A DNA stretch of 64,000 nt, taken from the NCBI RefSeq assembly GCF_030056665.1, contig NZ_JASHIG010000034.1. One strand, 5' to 3'. Numbering within the stretch: position 1 is the first letter of the stretch; each line of letters begins with the position of its first letter. Below the pieces are notes generated by a model. It had not been told where the DNA came from and did not search any database. It saw nothing but the letters and a program-made list of their open reading frames with translations. The stretch comes from Flectobacillus roseus. GTDB taxonomy: Bacteria; Bacteroidota; Bacteroidia; Cytophagales; Spirosomataceae. This document shows positions 35,168 through 43,925 of the stretch, in pieces. The position numbers were made by a program, and so were the translations under genes.

Positions 35168-36340
35168 ATGATATCTCAAAATAGACTTGCCTCCGCTGAC
35201 ATTTATCGTGGATTTGTCATGCTACTCATGATGGCCGAAGTACTGCATTTCGGCGACGTTTCAAAAGCTCTTCCTAATAGCTCGTTCTGGGCTTTTCTGG
35301 GGCATCACCAAGACCATGTCGAGTGGGTGGGTTGTGCCTTACATGATTTGATTCAGCCTTCCTTTTCTTTTCTAGTTGGCGTTGTGTTACCATATTCGGT
35401 TGCGAGTCGACTCAATAAAGGAGGTAGTTTCAATCAAGCTTTTTTGCATACACTCAAACGATCCTTCATATTGATTGCACTTGGTATCTTTTTACGTTCG
35501 CAATATAAAACACAAACGTATTTTACTTTTGAAGATACACTAAGCCAAATTGGTTTGGGCTATACTGTCCTATTTCTACTCGCTTTTCGTTCTCAGAAAG
35601 TGCAAATAATAGCTCTCATTACTATTCTGATAGGATATTGGTTAGCTTTTGCTCTTTATCCATTACCTGACGCCAACTTTAATTACACCGATGCAGGTAT
35701 TACCAAAGACTGGGAATATAACCTATCAGGTTTTGCTGCCCATTGGAATAAGAATACCAATTTGGCATGGGCTTTTGACCGTTGGTTTCTCAATCTTTTT
35801 CCAAGAGAAAAACCATTCTTATTTAATGGAGGTGGTTATGCGACCTTAAGCTTTATTCCAACACTTGGCACAATGATTTTGGGTCTATTGGCTGGCAATA
35901 TCTTTCAGTCGACTATATCAGCTCAAGAAAAGCTCAAACGTTTCTTGATTTTGGGTGTATCAGGATTAGTATTAGGAATAGTACTTGATGCCTTAGGAAT
36001 ATGTCCAAATGTCAAAAGAATTTGGACACCTACTTGGGTAGTTTTTAGTGGTGGTTGGTGCTTTTTGCTATTGGCATTTTTTTACTGGGTGATTGATATC
36101 AAACAATCGACGGATGCCTATTTTCTAAAAGTTATTGGTATGAATTCCATTGCAGCCTATTGTATTGCTGATGGATTAGGCGTTTATATCTCAAAATCAC
36201 TGAAGATTCATCTAGGTGAAAATTACGCCAGTATTTTAGGAGATCCGTACCAGACCCTAATTCATGGAGGATTGATGTTATTAATTTACTGGCTGATTTT
36301 AAATTGGTTATACAAAAAGAAGATATTTATTAGGATATAG
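35168..36340 (+). CDS. DUF5009/HGSNAT-like membrane acyltransferase
   Basis: A 390-residue multi-pass membrane protein. The opening SADIYRGFVMLLMM and the following HDLIQPSFSFLVGVVLPYS mark the DUF5009 family, related to heparan-alpha-glucosaminide N-acetyltransferase, which moves an acetyl group across the membrane onto a sugar amine. About ten to eleven hydrophobic helices follow (for example FLILGVSGLVLGIVLDALGI in pieces, LMLLIYWLILNWLY). The acceptor is unknown; recycling of N-acetylglucosamine-type sugars is a reasonable guess. It is monocistronic and ends before a strong terminator shared with gpmI. Confidence 0.87.
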   Translation: MISQNRLASADIYRGFVMLLMMAEVLHFGDVSKALPNSSFWAFLGHHQDHVEWVGCALHDLIQPSFSFLVGVVLPYSVASRLNKGGSFNQAFLHTLKRSFILIALGIFLRSQYKTQTYFTFEDTLSQIGLGYTVLFLLAFRSQKVQIIALITILIGYWLAFALYPLPDANFNYTDAGITKDWEYNLSGFAAHWNKNTNLAWAFDRWFLNLFPREKPFLFNGGGYATLSFIPTLGTMILGLLAGNIFQSTISAQEKLKRFLILGVSGLVLGIVLDALGICPNVKRIWTPTWVVFSGGWCFLLLAFFYWVIDIKQSTDAYFLKVIGMNSIAAYCIADGLGVYISKSLKIHLGENYASILGDPYQTLIHGGLMLLIYWLILNWLYKKKIFIRI

Positions 36341-36357
36341 ATTTCATATAAACAACA

Positions 36358-36391
36358 AATCCCCGTGTAAATCATATCTACACGGGGATTC
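36358..36391. terminator. bidirectional terminator, DUF5009 gene / gpmI
   Basis: AATCCCCGTGTA and TACACGGGGATT with a 9-nt loop; it lies between convergent genes. The T-runs are short. Confidence 0.8.
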
Positions 36392-36411
36392 TGCGAAGCT
36401 TTTTCCTAAAA

Positions 36412-37935
36412 TTACAACAAGCTTACACCTGTCATTTCTTTTGGCTGTGCTACACCAATCAATTCCAAAATGGTTGGAGCAATATCGCCCAACTTACCAT
36501 CTTTGATTGGATTGCTGTATTCGTTATCTACCAAAATACATGGCACCAAGTTCGTTGAGTGCGCTGTGTTTGGCGAACCATCTTCGTTAATCATAAAGTC
36601 AGCATTACCGTGATCGGCAATGATGATAAAAGAATATCCGTGTTTCAAACCAGCCTCTACCACTGCTTGCGCACATTGGTCTACTGTTTCTACGGCTTTC
36701 ACTACAGCAGAGAAAACACCAGTATGTCCAACCATGTCAGGGTTTGCAAAGTTCAAGCATACGAAGTCTACCTCTTCTTTTTCCAATTCAGGAATCAAAG
36801 CATCACGTAATTCAGGAGCAGACATCTCAGGAGCTAAATCATAAGTTGCTACCTTTGGAGAAGCACGTAAAATATTAGTTTGTCCTACGAATGGCTCTTC
36901 GCGACCGCCAGAGAAGAAGAAAGTAACGTGTGGATACTTTTCTGTCTCCGCCATACGGATTTGTTTTTTGCCTGCATTTTGCAATACTTCACCCAATGTC
37001 ATTGGAATATTGCTATCGTCAAATACTACTTTTACCCCTTCAAATGACTTATCGTATTCGGTCATTGTCAAGTAGTACAAAGATAGTTTTTGCATATCTT
37101 GCTCAGGGAAATCACGCTGAGTTAAGGCTTGGGTAATTTCACGACCACGGTCAGTGCGGAAGTTGAAGCAAAGCACCACGTCTCCTTCAGCAATAGTTGC
37201 CACAGGAGCACCATTTTCTTCAATGATAATTGGCTTGATGAACTCATCTGTTACACCAGCCTCATACGAAGTGGCAATGGCATCAATTAAACCAGAAGCT
37301 GCTACTTTTTCACCTGTACCTTTTACCATGGCATCATACGCCAATTTCACACGCTCCCAACGGTTGTCGCGATCCATTGCATAATAACGTCCTGTCACCG
37401 AAGCGATCTTTGTACCTGTAGTAGCAATATGCGCTTGTAACTCAGTCAAGAAAGCAATACCTGATTTAGGATCAGTATCACGACCATCAGTGAAAGCATG
37501 AATATAAGTCTCTGCAACTCCTGCAATATTAGCAGCAGTACAAAGTGCCTTTAGGTGATTGATATGAGAGTGAACACCACCGTTTGATACCAAACCGATT
37601 AAGTGTACTTTCTTCCCATTTGATTTTGCATATTCAAAAGCCTCTGCCAAAACTGGCTCTTGAGCCAATGTACCTTCGTCAACTGCTTTGTTAATTCTTA
37701 CTAAGTTTTGGTAAACTACACGGCCTGCACCCAAGTTCATGTGACCTACCTCTGAGTTACCCATCTGACCTGCTGGCAAACCAACAGCCAAACCTGAAGC
37801 TTCCAATTTTGAGTGTGGATACTTTGTATATAAAGAATCCATGAATGGTGTTTTAGCGGCTTCAATCGCCGATACTTCTGGCTTAGTACCGATACCCCAG
37901 CCATCCAAAATCATTAATACGACCTTCTTGTTCAC
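36412..37935 (-). CDS. gpmI: 2,3-bisphosphoglycerate-independent phosphoglycerate mutase
   Basis: A 507-residue glycolytic enzyme that interconverts 3- and 2-phosphoglycerate. The catalytic serine lies in MGNSEVGHMN (Ser61), after VVLMILDGWG with the metal-binding Asp. Further alkaline-phosphatase-superfamily metal ligands appear in VHSHINH, FTDGRDTDP, LNFANPDMVGHTG and IADHGNAD. The length (about 510) and all motifs are normal. With fbaA and eno this is the third glycolytic gene in the window. Confidence 0.98.
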   Translation of the reverse strand: MNKKVVLMILDGWGIGTKPEVSAIEAAKTPFMDSLYTKYPHSKLEASGLAVGLPAGQMGNSEVGHMNLGAGRVVYQNLVRINKAVDEGTLAQEPVLAEAFEYAKSNGKKVHLIGLVSNGGVHSHINHLKALCTAANIAGVAETYIHAFTDGRDTDPKSGIAFLTELQAHIATTGTKIASVTGRYYAMDRDNRWERVKLAYDAMVKGTGEKVAASGLIDAIATSYEAGVTDEFIKPIIIEENGAPVATIAEGDVVLCFNFRTDRGREITQALTQRDFPEQDMQKLSLYYLTMTEYDKSFEGVKVVFDDSNIPMTLGEVLQNAGKKQIRMAETEKYPHVTFFFSGGREEPFVGQTNILRASPKVATYDLAPEMSAPELRDALIPELEKEEVDFVCLNFANPDMVGHTGVFSAVVKAVETVDQCAQAVVEAGLKHGYSFIIIADHGNADFMINEDGSPNTAHSTNLVPCILVDNEYSNPIKDGKLGDIAPTILELIGVAQPKEMTGVSLL

Positions 37936-38084
37936 GTAATTTTTTGGTTAATTGGTTATTATTATTTATTCAAGTCGCTCTTTGTGAAAAACGACCTTCA
38001 AAAGGGATTTTTATGCAAGTTAATCCTTTTTAGGGAAAATAGTCTTCGACTTACACTCAACTACCCTATCATTGCTCACTGGAA

Positions 38085-38723
38085 TTAGTGATTATTGCTC
38101 TTTTCTTTTAAAAACAGTTTTTCACCTGCTTCTATTCTCACAGGGAGATGATTTTCTTTGGGTGGAATCGGACAGCTATATCCTTCACTAAAAGCACAAT
38201 AGGGATTGTAAAGTTTATTAAAATCCAAGGCTATTTTTCCGTCCTTAATATCCTTTATGCTGGCGTCTAAATATCTTCCTGCACCATAGGTTTCCTTGCC
38301 AGATGTTTGGTCTTTCATCGGAATAAACAAATAATCTCGATACTTTGGGATTTGCATTAGCGCCAAACTACGGTAGATATTCAGCTTTAAAGCTTTGCCA
38401 TGAATCTCAAAGCTTACTTCTCCATATTTAACATATTCCTTAATTTTTCCATTAGAAGTAGGAAACTTGAAGATAGTACCATCACTTATTTTGGAAAAAT
38501 TTCCCACTACTTGATAAGAAGAGTCGGGTTCGAAAAATTGGAGATACTGTAAATCGTTTGCTTTGAGAGGACTATTGGCTTCTTCCAGAAACGCTTTTTT
38601 GTATTTTTCACGAAAAACCTCCACCGAATCTTTCCATGCTTGTGCATGAGTATGAGTGGCAAGGCATAAACCTACGAATAAAAGACAGAATTGCTTTACC
38701 ATAAACTTCGGTTTTTTAGACAT
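38085..38723 (-). CDS. DUF1684 family exported protein
   Basis: A protein of about 212 residues from the ATG at 38723 (38702 and 38774 are in-frame alternatives). The signal peptide is FCLLFVGLCLATHTHA. The DUF1684 signature is visible: FREKYKKAFLEEANSPL, LQYLQFFEPD, the YLFIPMKDQTSGKETYGAGRYLD segment (read in pieces) and the C-terminal DFNKLYNPYCAFSEGYSCPIPPKEN with its NPYC motif. The biochemical role of this family is unknown. It is tightly linked to the upstream LMW phosphatase gene, with a 38-nt gap from this start and overlap from the longest start. Confidence 0.85.
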   Translation of the reverse strand: MSKKPKFMVKQFCLLFVGLCLATHTHAQAWKDSVEVFREKYKKAFLEEANSPLKANDLQYLQFFEPDSSYQVVGNFSKISDGTIFKFPTSNGKIKEYVKYGEVSFEIHGKALKLNIYRSLALMQIPKYRDYLFIPMKDQTSGKETYGAGRYLDASIKDIKDGKIALDFNKLYNPYCAFSEGYSCPIPPKENHLPVRIEAGEKLFLKEKSNNH

Positions 38724-38760
38724 CACATGAGACATCTCAATTTTTCTATATCCAAATAAC

Positions 38761-39294
38761 TTATTGTAATCCATGCGTTCTAACCAAAAAGTCTAAAAAC
38801 TCTTCTGCACAACGGCTCACAATTTGATAGACATTTTCAAAATCTTCATTTTGTCCATAATAAGGATCAGGAACCTCAGGAATTTTGTATTCGGAAGAAT
38901 CTATAGGAAAATCTCTGTTCGGGATAGGGACTTCGGGATCAAAGCGACGGTACATAAAACAAATATCGTCGGGTTGATGCATACCCGTAGCGCGATACGA
39001 GATAGACTGGATATTATCCATATTGTAGTCATCCATACCAACGATATAATCAAACACAGAAAAGTCTTCTCCTGTCAGTTTACGACAACGGTGAAGTAAT
39101 TCGATTTCATGGCTACTAGCATTTTTACGAGTACGATGATCGGGCAATTCGCCAATGTGATAGCTATGCGTAGCCGCCGAATCGCATTGGATAACTCTTT
39201 GTAAATTTCGTTTTTTTACGGCATGTCTGAATGTTTCCTCCGCAATCGGCGAACGACAAATATTTCCAGTACAAACAAACAGGACTTTAATCAT
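38761..39294 (-). CDS. low-molecular-weight protein-tyrosine phosphatase
   Basis: A 177-residue phosphatase starting at the ATG at 39294, which puts the CX5R P-loop CTGNICRS at residues 8-15 as in the family. The general-acid aspartate is in the C-terminal DPYYG motif (VPDPYYGQNEDF). Members remove phosphate from tyrosines of BY-kinases that control capsule and exopolysaccharide synthesis, or of small molecules; no kinase is nearby. It is somewhat longer than the usual 150-160 residues. It lies between the divIC-like gene and the DUF1684 gene in one minus-strand run. Confidence 0.93.
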   Translation of the reverse strand: MIKVLFVCTGNICRSPIAEETFRHAVKKRNLQRVIQCDSAATHSYHIGELPDHRTRKNASSHEIELLHRCRKLTGEDFSVFDYIVGMDDYNMDNIQSISYRATGMHQPDDICFMYRRFDPEVPIPNRDFPIDSSEYKIPEVPDPYYGQNEDFENVYQIVSRCAEEFLDFLVRTHGLQ

Positions 39295-39360
39295 ATAATT
39301 CAAAAAAGGGTAATGATATTGGGGTTTTGTGATTTTGCTAGGTATCTTTCCCAAAAACTA

Positions 39361-39669
39361 TTACTTCTCAACAGGTTGATTCTCATCGTCTACTAAGATG
39401 TATATTTCTTCTTTGGGTTTTTTCATCAAATATTTTTCTCTCGCGTATTTCTCTATCAATTTTGGATTACCTAATACCTCTTCTCGCTCACGTTGAACAT
39501 CCTTGAGTTTTTCTTGATAATAGACTTTCTCATCCTCCAAACGACCTAACTCTCCTCGTCTTTTAAACTGAGTCCAAATATCATTATCATCAAAAACTAG
39601 CATCCACCCTGTCAAAGCGAGAAAGCTTAATGTGTAAAATCGGTATTTTGTGAACAACAAACGTATCAT
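39361..39669 (-). CDS. septum formation initiator, FtsB/DivIC family
   Basis: A protein of about 102 residues from the ATG at 39669. One N-terminal membrane helix (YTLSFLALTGWMLVF) is followed by a coiled coil (LEDEKVYYQEKLKDVQREREEV) and the family ending NPKLIEKYAREKYLMKKPKEEIYIL (in pieces), with the conserved E-K-x-A-R-E-x-Y-x-M pattern. FtsB/DivIC joins FtsL and FtsQ/DivIB in the divisome. Its place just downstream of eno repeats the eno-ftsB gene order of E. coli and other bacteria. Confidence 0.92.
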   Translation of the reverse strand: MIRLLFTKYRFYTLSFLALTGWMLVFDDNDIWTQFKRRGELGRLEDEKVYYQEKLKDVQREREEVLGNPKLIEKYAREKYLMKKPKEEIYILVDDENQPVEK

Positions 39670-39825
39670 AGGATTATATAGATTATTCAATCATGTAAAA
39701 TTATCATATTTATTTGGCTATCAGTAAACCGAATCAGAGAAATTACGCTTGTTTGTAGGCTACCATCACGCTCGGCCAAAAAAAACTTTGGGAGTCTGTA
39801 AGGGTACCAACTTTGTTGAGGTAAA

Positions 39826-39860
39826 AAAAAAGACCAGCAAATTACTTTGCCAGTCTTTTT
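39826..39860 (-). terminator. terminator of eno
   Basis: AAAAAGAC-CA-GCAAA pairs with TTTGC-CA-GTCTTTTT; on the minus strand a T-run follows. It suggests that the divIC-like gene downstream has its own start of transcription. Confidence 0.85.
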
Positions 39861-39879
39861 GTAAATATGGTTTTTCCAA

Positions 39880-41157
39880 TTAGAATTTCAAACCTGGGAA
39901 GTAAGCGTTAGCGCCTAATTCTTCCTCGATACGAAGCAATTGGTTGTATTTAGCCATACGGTCAGAACGAGAAGCCGAACCAGTTTTGATTTGACCTGTG
40001 TTCAATGCTACCGCCAAGTCAGCAATTGTAGCATCCTCAGTTTCACCAGAACGGTGAGACATGATGTTTTTGTATGAATTACGTTTAGCCAAGTTGATTG
40101 TATCGATAGTTTCAGTCAAAGAACCGATTTGGTTTACTTTCACCAATACAGCGTTAGCAACACCTTGTTCGATACCCATTTGAAGACGCTTAACGTTTGT
40201 TACGAATAAGTCATCACCTACTAATTGACATTTGCTACCAATTAATTTAGTTTGCTCAGCCCAACCAGCCCAGTCATCTTCAGCCATACCATCTTCGATA
40301 GAGATGATTGGATATTTGTCAACCCAAGTTTTCCAGTAAGCAGCCATTTCCATGTTGTTCAATTGCTTGCCATCAGATTTCTTGAATGTATAAAGACCTG
40401 TTTTTTCGTCATAGAATTCAGAAGAAGCAGCATCCATAGCGATGAAGATTTCTTCACCTGGTTTGTAACCTGCTTTTTCGATTGATTGCAATACGATTTC
40501 GATAGCCTCCTCGTTTGATTTGATGTTTGGAGCAAAACCACCTTCGTCACCTACGTTTGTAGAATAACCTTTAGATTTCAATACACCTTTCAAAGCGTGG
40601 AAAACTTCAGTACCCATACGCAAAGCGTGAGAGAAAGACTCAGCTTTAGCAGGCATTACCATAAACTCTTGGAAGTCGATTGAGTTATCAGCGTGTGAAC
40701 CACCGTTCAAGATGTTCATCATTGGTACTGGCAAAGTGTTTGCGTTTGTACCACCTACATAACGATAAAGAGATAGACCAGACTCTTGTGCTGCTGCTTT
40801 AGCTACTGCCAAAGATACACCCAAGATTGCGTTTGCACCCAACTTGCCTTTGTTAGCAGTTCCGTCGAGTTCAATCATCAATTTGTCGATAAGGTTTTGC
40901 TCTGTTACTTCAATGCCTAGAATTTCCGCAGCAATAGCCTCATTTACGTTTTCTACGGCTTTCAATACACCTTTTCCAACATAAACTGATTTATCTTCAT
41001 CGCGTAACTCAACAGCTTCGTGAATACCTGTAGATGCACCTGATGGAACAGCTGCACGACCAAAAGCACCTGCTTCTGTGCGAATATCTACTTCTACTGT
41101 TGGATTACCACGTGAATCCAAGATTTGTCTAGCATGAACATACTGAATAGCACTCAT
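39880..41157 (-). CDS. eno: enolase
   Basis: A 425-residue glycolytic enzyme that forms phosphoenolpyruvate from 2-phosphoglycerate. The start at 41157 (MSAIQYVHARQILDSRGNPT) matches the family; the frame upstream to 41295 is not conserved-looking and is excluded. Visible motifs: SGASTGIHEAVELRD, GGSHADNSIDFQEFM, VGDEGGFAPN, the magnesium ligands in MDAASSEFYD, SIEDGMAEDDW and LVGDDLFVTN, and catalytic lysines in LVKVNQIGS and SHRSGETED. Length and motifs are normal. Confidence 0.99.
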   Translation of the reverse strand: MSAIQYVHARQILDSRGNPTVEVDIRTEAGAFGRAAVPSGASTGIHEAVELRDEDKSVYVGKGVLKAVENVNEAIAAEILGIEVTEQNLIDKLMIELDGTANKGKLGANAILGVSLAVAKAAAQESGLSLYRYVGGTNANTLPVPMMNILNGGSHADNSIDFQEFMVMPAKAESFSHALRMGTEVFHALKGVLKSKGYSTNVGDEGGFAPNIKSNEEAIEIVLQSIEKAGYKPGEEIFIAMDAASSEFYDEKTGLYTFKKSDGKQLNNMEMAAYWKTWVDKYPIISIEDGMAEDDWAGWAEQTKLIGSKCQLVGDDLFVTNVKRLQMGIEQGVANAVLVKVNQIGSLTETIDTINLAKRNSYKNIMSHRSGETEDATIADLAVALNTGQIKTGSASRSDRMAKYNQLLRIEEELGANAYFPGLKF

Positions 41158-41353
41158 CTTTTGTAATTTTTGTTTTTGGTTAAAAACTTGTGAATTTAGG
41201 GGAAATGATTCTTGAGATGTATCTCTAAATGAATTTGACTGTAAGTTCGTCAAAATTTCCTCTATCAACCCAGTAAAAAGGAATAATTTTCTCACAAAAA
41301 TAAGTGTTTTTTCAAGATTCCTTGTACTTTTCCAATTGTTTCACAATCTATTA

Positions 41354-42085
41354 ATGCCAATGCACAAAAAAATGAAAAATATTATTTCCAAAATCATATT
41401 ATTTTCAATCATTTATTTGGGATTTTTTAGCTTTTCCAAGGCACAAGTTCTGTCAGTTGAGGAGTTTGAAAAAAAATATTCTGAATCTTCTGGAGCACAA
41501 TTGATTGATGTACGCACCGCTGGCGAATACGGTGGCGGTCACCTGCCCAAAGCAACCAATGTTGATTACCGTAGTGCAGATTTTCAAGAAAAAATCAAGT
41601 CGCTCGACAAAACCAAACCTGTATTTGTTTATTGCCTGTCTGGTGGGCGTAGTGCGTCAGCTGCAGAAGCGCTTCGCAAAAACGGTTTTTCGCAAGTATA
41701 TGACTTACAAGGAGGATACTTGAAATGGACGACCAAAATGAAACCTGTAGAAGGAACTAGTGCTGCCAAAGACTCAAAAGCGATCACCGAAGCAGAGCTT
41801 GAAACACTATTAGCACAACATTCGGTAGTTATTCTGGATTTTTTTGCGCCATGGTGTGGCCCTTGTATCAAAATGATGCCAGCCGTAGAAAAACTTTCTG
41901 AAGAATACAAAGGAAAGGTTTTAATCCTAAAAGTCGATGCTGATGCCAATCGTGCTATTCTAACAAAATACCATATTGACGAAATACCGACGTTTTTAAT
42001 CTTTAAAGATGGTACACAAAAAATGCGCGCCATTGGGTATCAGGAAGAATCTGCTTTGAAAAAACTGTTTACGCAATATTTGTAA
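41354..42085 (+). CDS. exported rhodanese-thioredoxin fusion protein
   Basis: A protein of about 243 residues (ATGs at 41354, 41360 and 41372 are all possible). An N-terminal signal peptide or anchor (IISKIILFSIIYLGFFSFSKA) is followed by a rhodanese domain with the active-site loop CLSGGRS (Cys94) and then a thioredoxin domain with WCGPC (167-171), the cis-Pro in DEIPTFLIFKDG and the usual length. The fusion places sulfur transfer and disulfide reduction in one periplasmic protein; its partner is unknown. It is monocistronic and ends at a strong terminator. Confidence 0.92.
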   Translation: MPMHKKMKNIISKIILFSIIYLGFFSFSKAQVLSVEEFEKKYSESSGAQLIDVRTAGEYGGGHLPKATNVDYRSADFQEKIKSLDKTKPVFVYCLSGGRSASAAEALRKNGFSQVYDLQGGYLKWTTKMKPVEGTSAAKDSKAITEAELETLLAQHSVVILDFFAPWCGPCIKMMPAVEKLSEEYKGKVLILKVDADANRAILTKYHIDEIPTFLIFKDGTQKMRAIGYQEESALKKLFTQYL

Positions 42086-42104
42086 AAAGTAGATAATTTC
42101 TCAT

Positions 42105-42146
42105 AAAATAGGGCTGTAAACCATCCGTTTACAGCCCTATTTTATT
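42105..42146. terminator. strong bidirectional terminator
   Basis: Perfect 16-nt arms AAAATAGGGCTGTAAA and TTTACAGCCCTATTTT around a 7-nt loop, between the rhodanese-thioredoxin gene and the convergent membrane-protein gene. Confidence 0.94.
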
Positions 42147-42147
42147 T

Positions 42148-42777
42148 TTACTTACAAACAAACATACTTACATAATTAGGTGAGCTTGAAGTTATTTGCT
42201 TTAACTTAAACTCTACACCGTCATCTTGCAATACATTTTCGGCAATACTTTTGAGCTTACCCGCAATTTTTGATTCTTGCAACTCATGTCGAATCTGACA
42301 GCTTGTTATTTTGAGCGAGCTTTTTTTAGTAGATGACAACGCCGACACTTTCACATCGTAGGATGTTTTATCTTTCAAAACATCTGCCAAATCTTCTGCT
42401 AAAGCTTTTTTCGGATTTTCGTAAAAAATCTCAATCGTGTATTCGTCACTCGATGAGGTCAATGAGTTATGTGCAACGGCTTTCTTCGGACTCGTTTTTT
42501 TAGGCTTAGACACCACGATTGTATCCTCCGAAGTATTGGGTTTCAAAATAGAAGATACCCCTGATACCACTCCAAGTATGACCGTTACCCACATAAACAA
42601 GCGAATCGTCTTGATGATTTCGGGTCTAGGCTTTGGGCGGCTACTTTCTCTAAATAACAAAAAATACGACAGAATAAATGCAATAGCACTCAATCCTGTC
42701 ACACCGTATTTTAAGAAAGAACCTAATTCTGTAACATTAATCTGCAATAACATGGCTAGGAATGATTGGATATTCAA
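42148..42777 (-). CDS. two-helix membrane protein of unknown function
   Basis: A 209-residue protein with two membrane helices (about residues 27-42, SAIAFILSYFLLF, and 63-80, LFMWVTVILGVVSGVSSI) and a C-terminal soluble domain. That domain (YTIEIFYENPKKALAEDLADVL onward, in pieces) has a strand-helix-strand pattern reminiscent of the LytR C-terminal domain, but the match is weak. The linker is rich in Lys, Ser and Thr. It lies 17 nt downstream of thiL and is probably co-transcribed with it. I cannot assign a function. Confidence 0.7.
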   Translation of the reverse strand: MNIQSFLAMLLQINVTELGSFLKYGVTGLSAIAFILSYFLLFRESSRPKPRPEIIKTIRLFMWVTVILGVVSGVSSILKPNTSEDTIVVSKPKKTSPKKAVAHNSLTSSSDEYTIEIFYENPKKALAEDLADVLKDKTSYDVKVSALSSTKKSSLKITSCQIRHELQESKIAGKLKSIAENVLQDDGVEFKLKQITSSSPNYVSMFVCK

Positions 42778-42794
42778 AGGGTCCGTTGAAATTA

Positions 42795-43820
42795 TTAGAA
42801 ATGTTCGTAACCAGGAGACGTTAATTTTACCAAGCTACCTGATTTCATCATGATATGCGCACCTTCTACTTCGTTAGTGATATAACCAATCGGAGTGATT
42901 TCGCTTACCTGTTCGATTTTCTGATAATCTTCTTGACTTACTGTAAATAATAATTCGTAGTCTTCTCCCCCATTCAAAGCTGCTGTCATTGGGCTAAAAT
43001 TCAATTCTGTGCCAGTCAAATAGGTTTGGTCATCGATTGGCATTTTATCTTCAAAAATCACCCCACCAATGCCCGAATTCTTACAAATATGGAGCAATTC
43101 TGCAGCCAAGCCATCCGATACATCAATCATTGCTGTAGGAATCACATCCAAAGCTCTCAATTCATGAATCACATCCATGCGAGCAGTTGGTTTCAACTGA
43201 CGTTCTACAACATAATCTTTATCGCTCAACTCTGGTTGCATATCTGGATTTGCCATGAAAACCTGCTTTTCTCTTTCCAATACCTGAAGCCCCATGAACG
43301 CTGCACCTAAGTCACCTGTTACACAAACAATATCCCCTTTTTGGGCAGTATTACGGTACACAATTTGATGCTCATCCGCAGTGCCAAGAACAGTAATAGA
43401 GATAGCTAAACCACCTCTCGACGAAGAGGTATCTCCGCCAATCAAATCGATATTGTATTCTTCACAAGCAATTTTGATTCCTTCATACAATTCTTCAATG
43501 GCTTCTACCGAAAAACGGTTACTCAAACCCAAGCTTACTGTTATCTGATTAGGAATTCCATTCATGGCTGCAATATCAGAAACATTTACTGCTACTGCTT
43601 TATAACCCAAATGTCGTAAAGGAGTGTAAGCCAAGTCAAAATGAACACCCTCCATCAACAAGTCTGTTGAAATCAATAATTTTTTGCCCTCAGTATCTAC
43701 TACAGCGGCGTCGTCACCAATACCTTTGATAGAGCCAGATTGCACTATCGGAAATTTTTCGGCGATTCTCTTAATTAGTCCGAATTCGCCAATTGTACTC
43801 AATTCAGTTCTTGTTTCCAT
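42795..43820 (-). CDS. thiL: thiamine-monophosphate kinase
   Basis: A 341-residue enzyme that phosphorylates thiamine monophosphate to the active cofactor thiamine diphosphate. Family motifs are clear: GEFGLIKRI at the start, KGIGDDAAVVD (metal-binding Asp pair), STDLLMEGVHFDL, VNVSDIAAMNG, LIGGDTSSSRGG, VTGDLGAA and AMIDVSDGLAAEL, with LNGGEDYELLF near the end. It has a very good promoter whose -7 box ends 4 nt before the ATG, so the mRNA is predicted to be leaderless or nearly so. No other thiamine gene is in the window. Confidence 0.97.
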   Translation of the reverse strand: METRTELSTIGEFGLIKRIAEKFPIVQSGSIKGIGDDAAVVDTEGKKLLISTDLLMEGVHFDLAYTPLRHLGYKAVAVNVSDIAAMNGIPNQITVSLGLSNRFSVEAIEELYEGIKIACEEYNIDLIGGDTSSSRGGLAISITVLGTADEHQIVYRNTAQKGDIVCVTGDLGAAFMGLQVLEREKQVFMANPDMQPELSDKDYVVERQLKPTARMDVIHELRALDVIPTAMIDVSDGLAAELLHICKNSGIGGVIFEDKMPIDDQTYLTGTELNFSPMTAALNGGEDYELLFTVSQEDYQKIEQVSEITPIGYITNEVEGAHIMMKSGSLVKLTSPGYEHF

Positions 43821-43824
43821 ACTG

Positions 43825-43855
43825 CAAAGTTAATCAGTCTTTTAGTGCCGAGCAA
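43825..43855 (-). promoter_or_regulatory. promoter of thiL, placed against the start codon
   Basis: On the minus strand TTG (43855-43853), 20 nt, TAACTTTG (43832-43825), then CAGT and the ATG at 43820. This is an exact Bacteroidota promoter; transcription should begin at or next to the A of ATG. Confidence 0.72.
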
Positions 43856-43869
43856 TTTTGTACTATATC

Positions 43870-43904
43870 AAAAAAAAAGCCGTTCAAACAAGTCGAACGG
43901 CTCC
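43870..43904 (-). terminator. terminator of the lipoprotein gene at 43926
   Basis: AGCCGTTC and GAACGGCT with a 9-nt loop; the minus-strand T-run is formed by the A-run at 43870-43878. Confidence 0.9.
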
Positions 43905-43925
43905 ATAGCAAGTATTGAGTTTGAT

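Noticed and set aside
41157..41295. N-terminal extension of enolase by 46 residues
   Set aside because: Enolase begins at MSAIQYVHARQILDSRG in the family; the extension has no family-like sequence.
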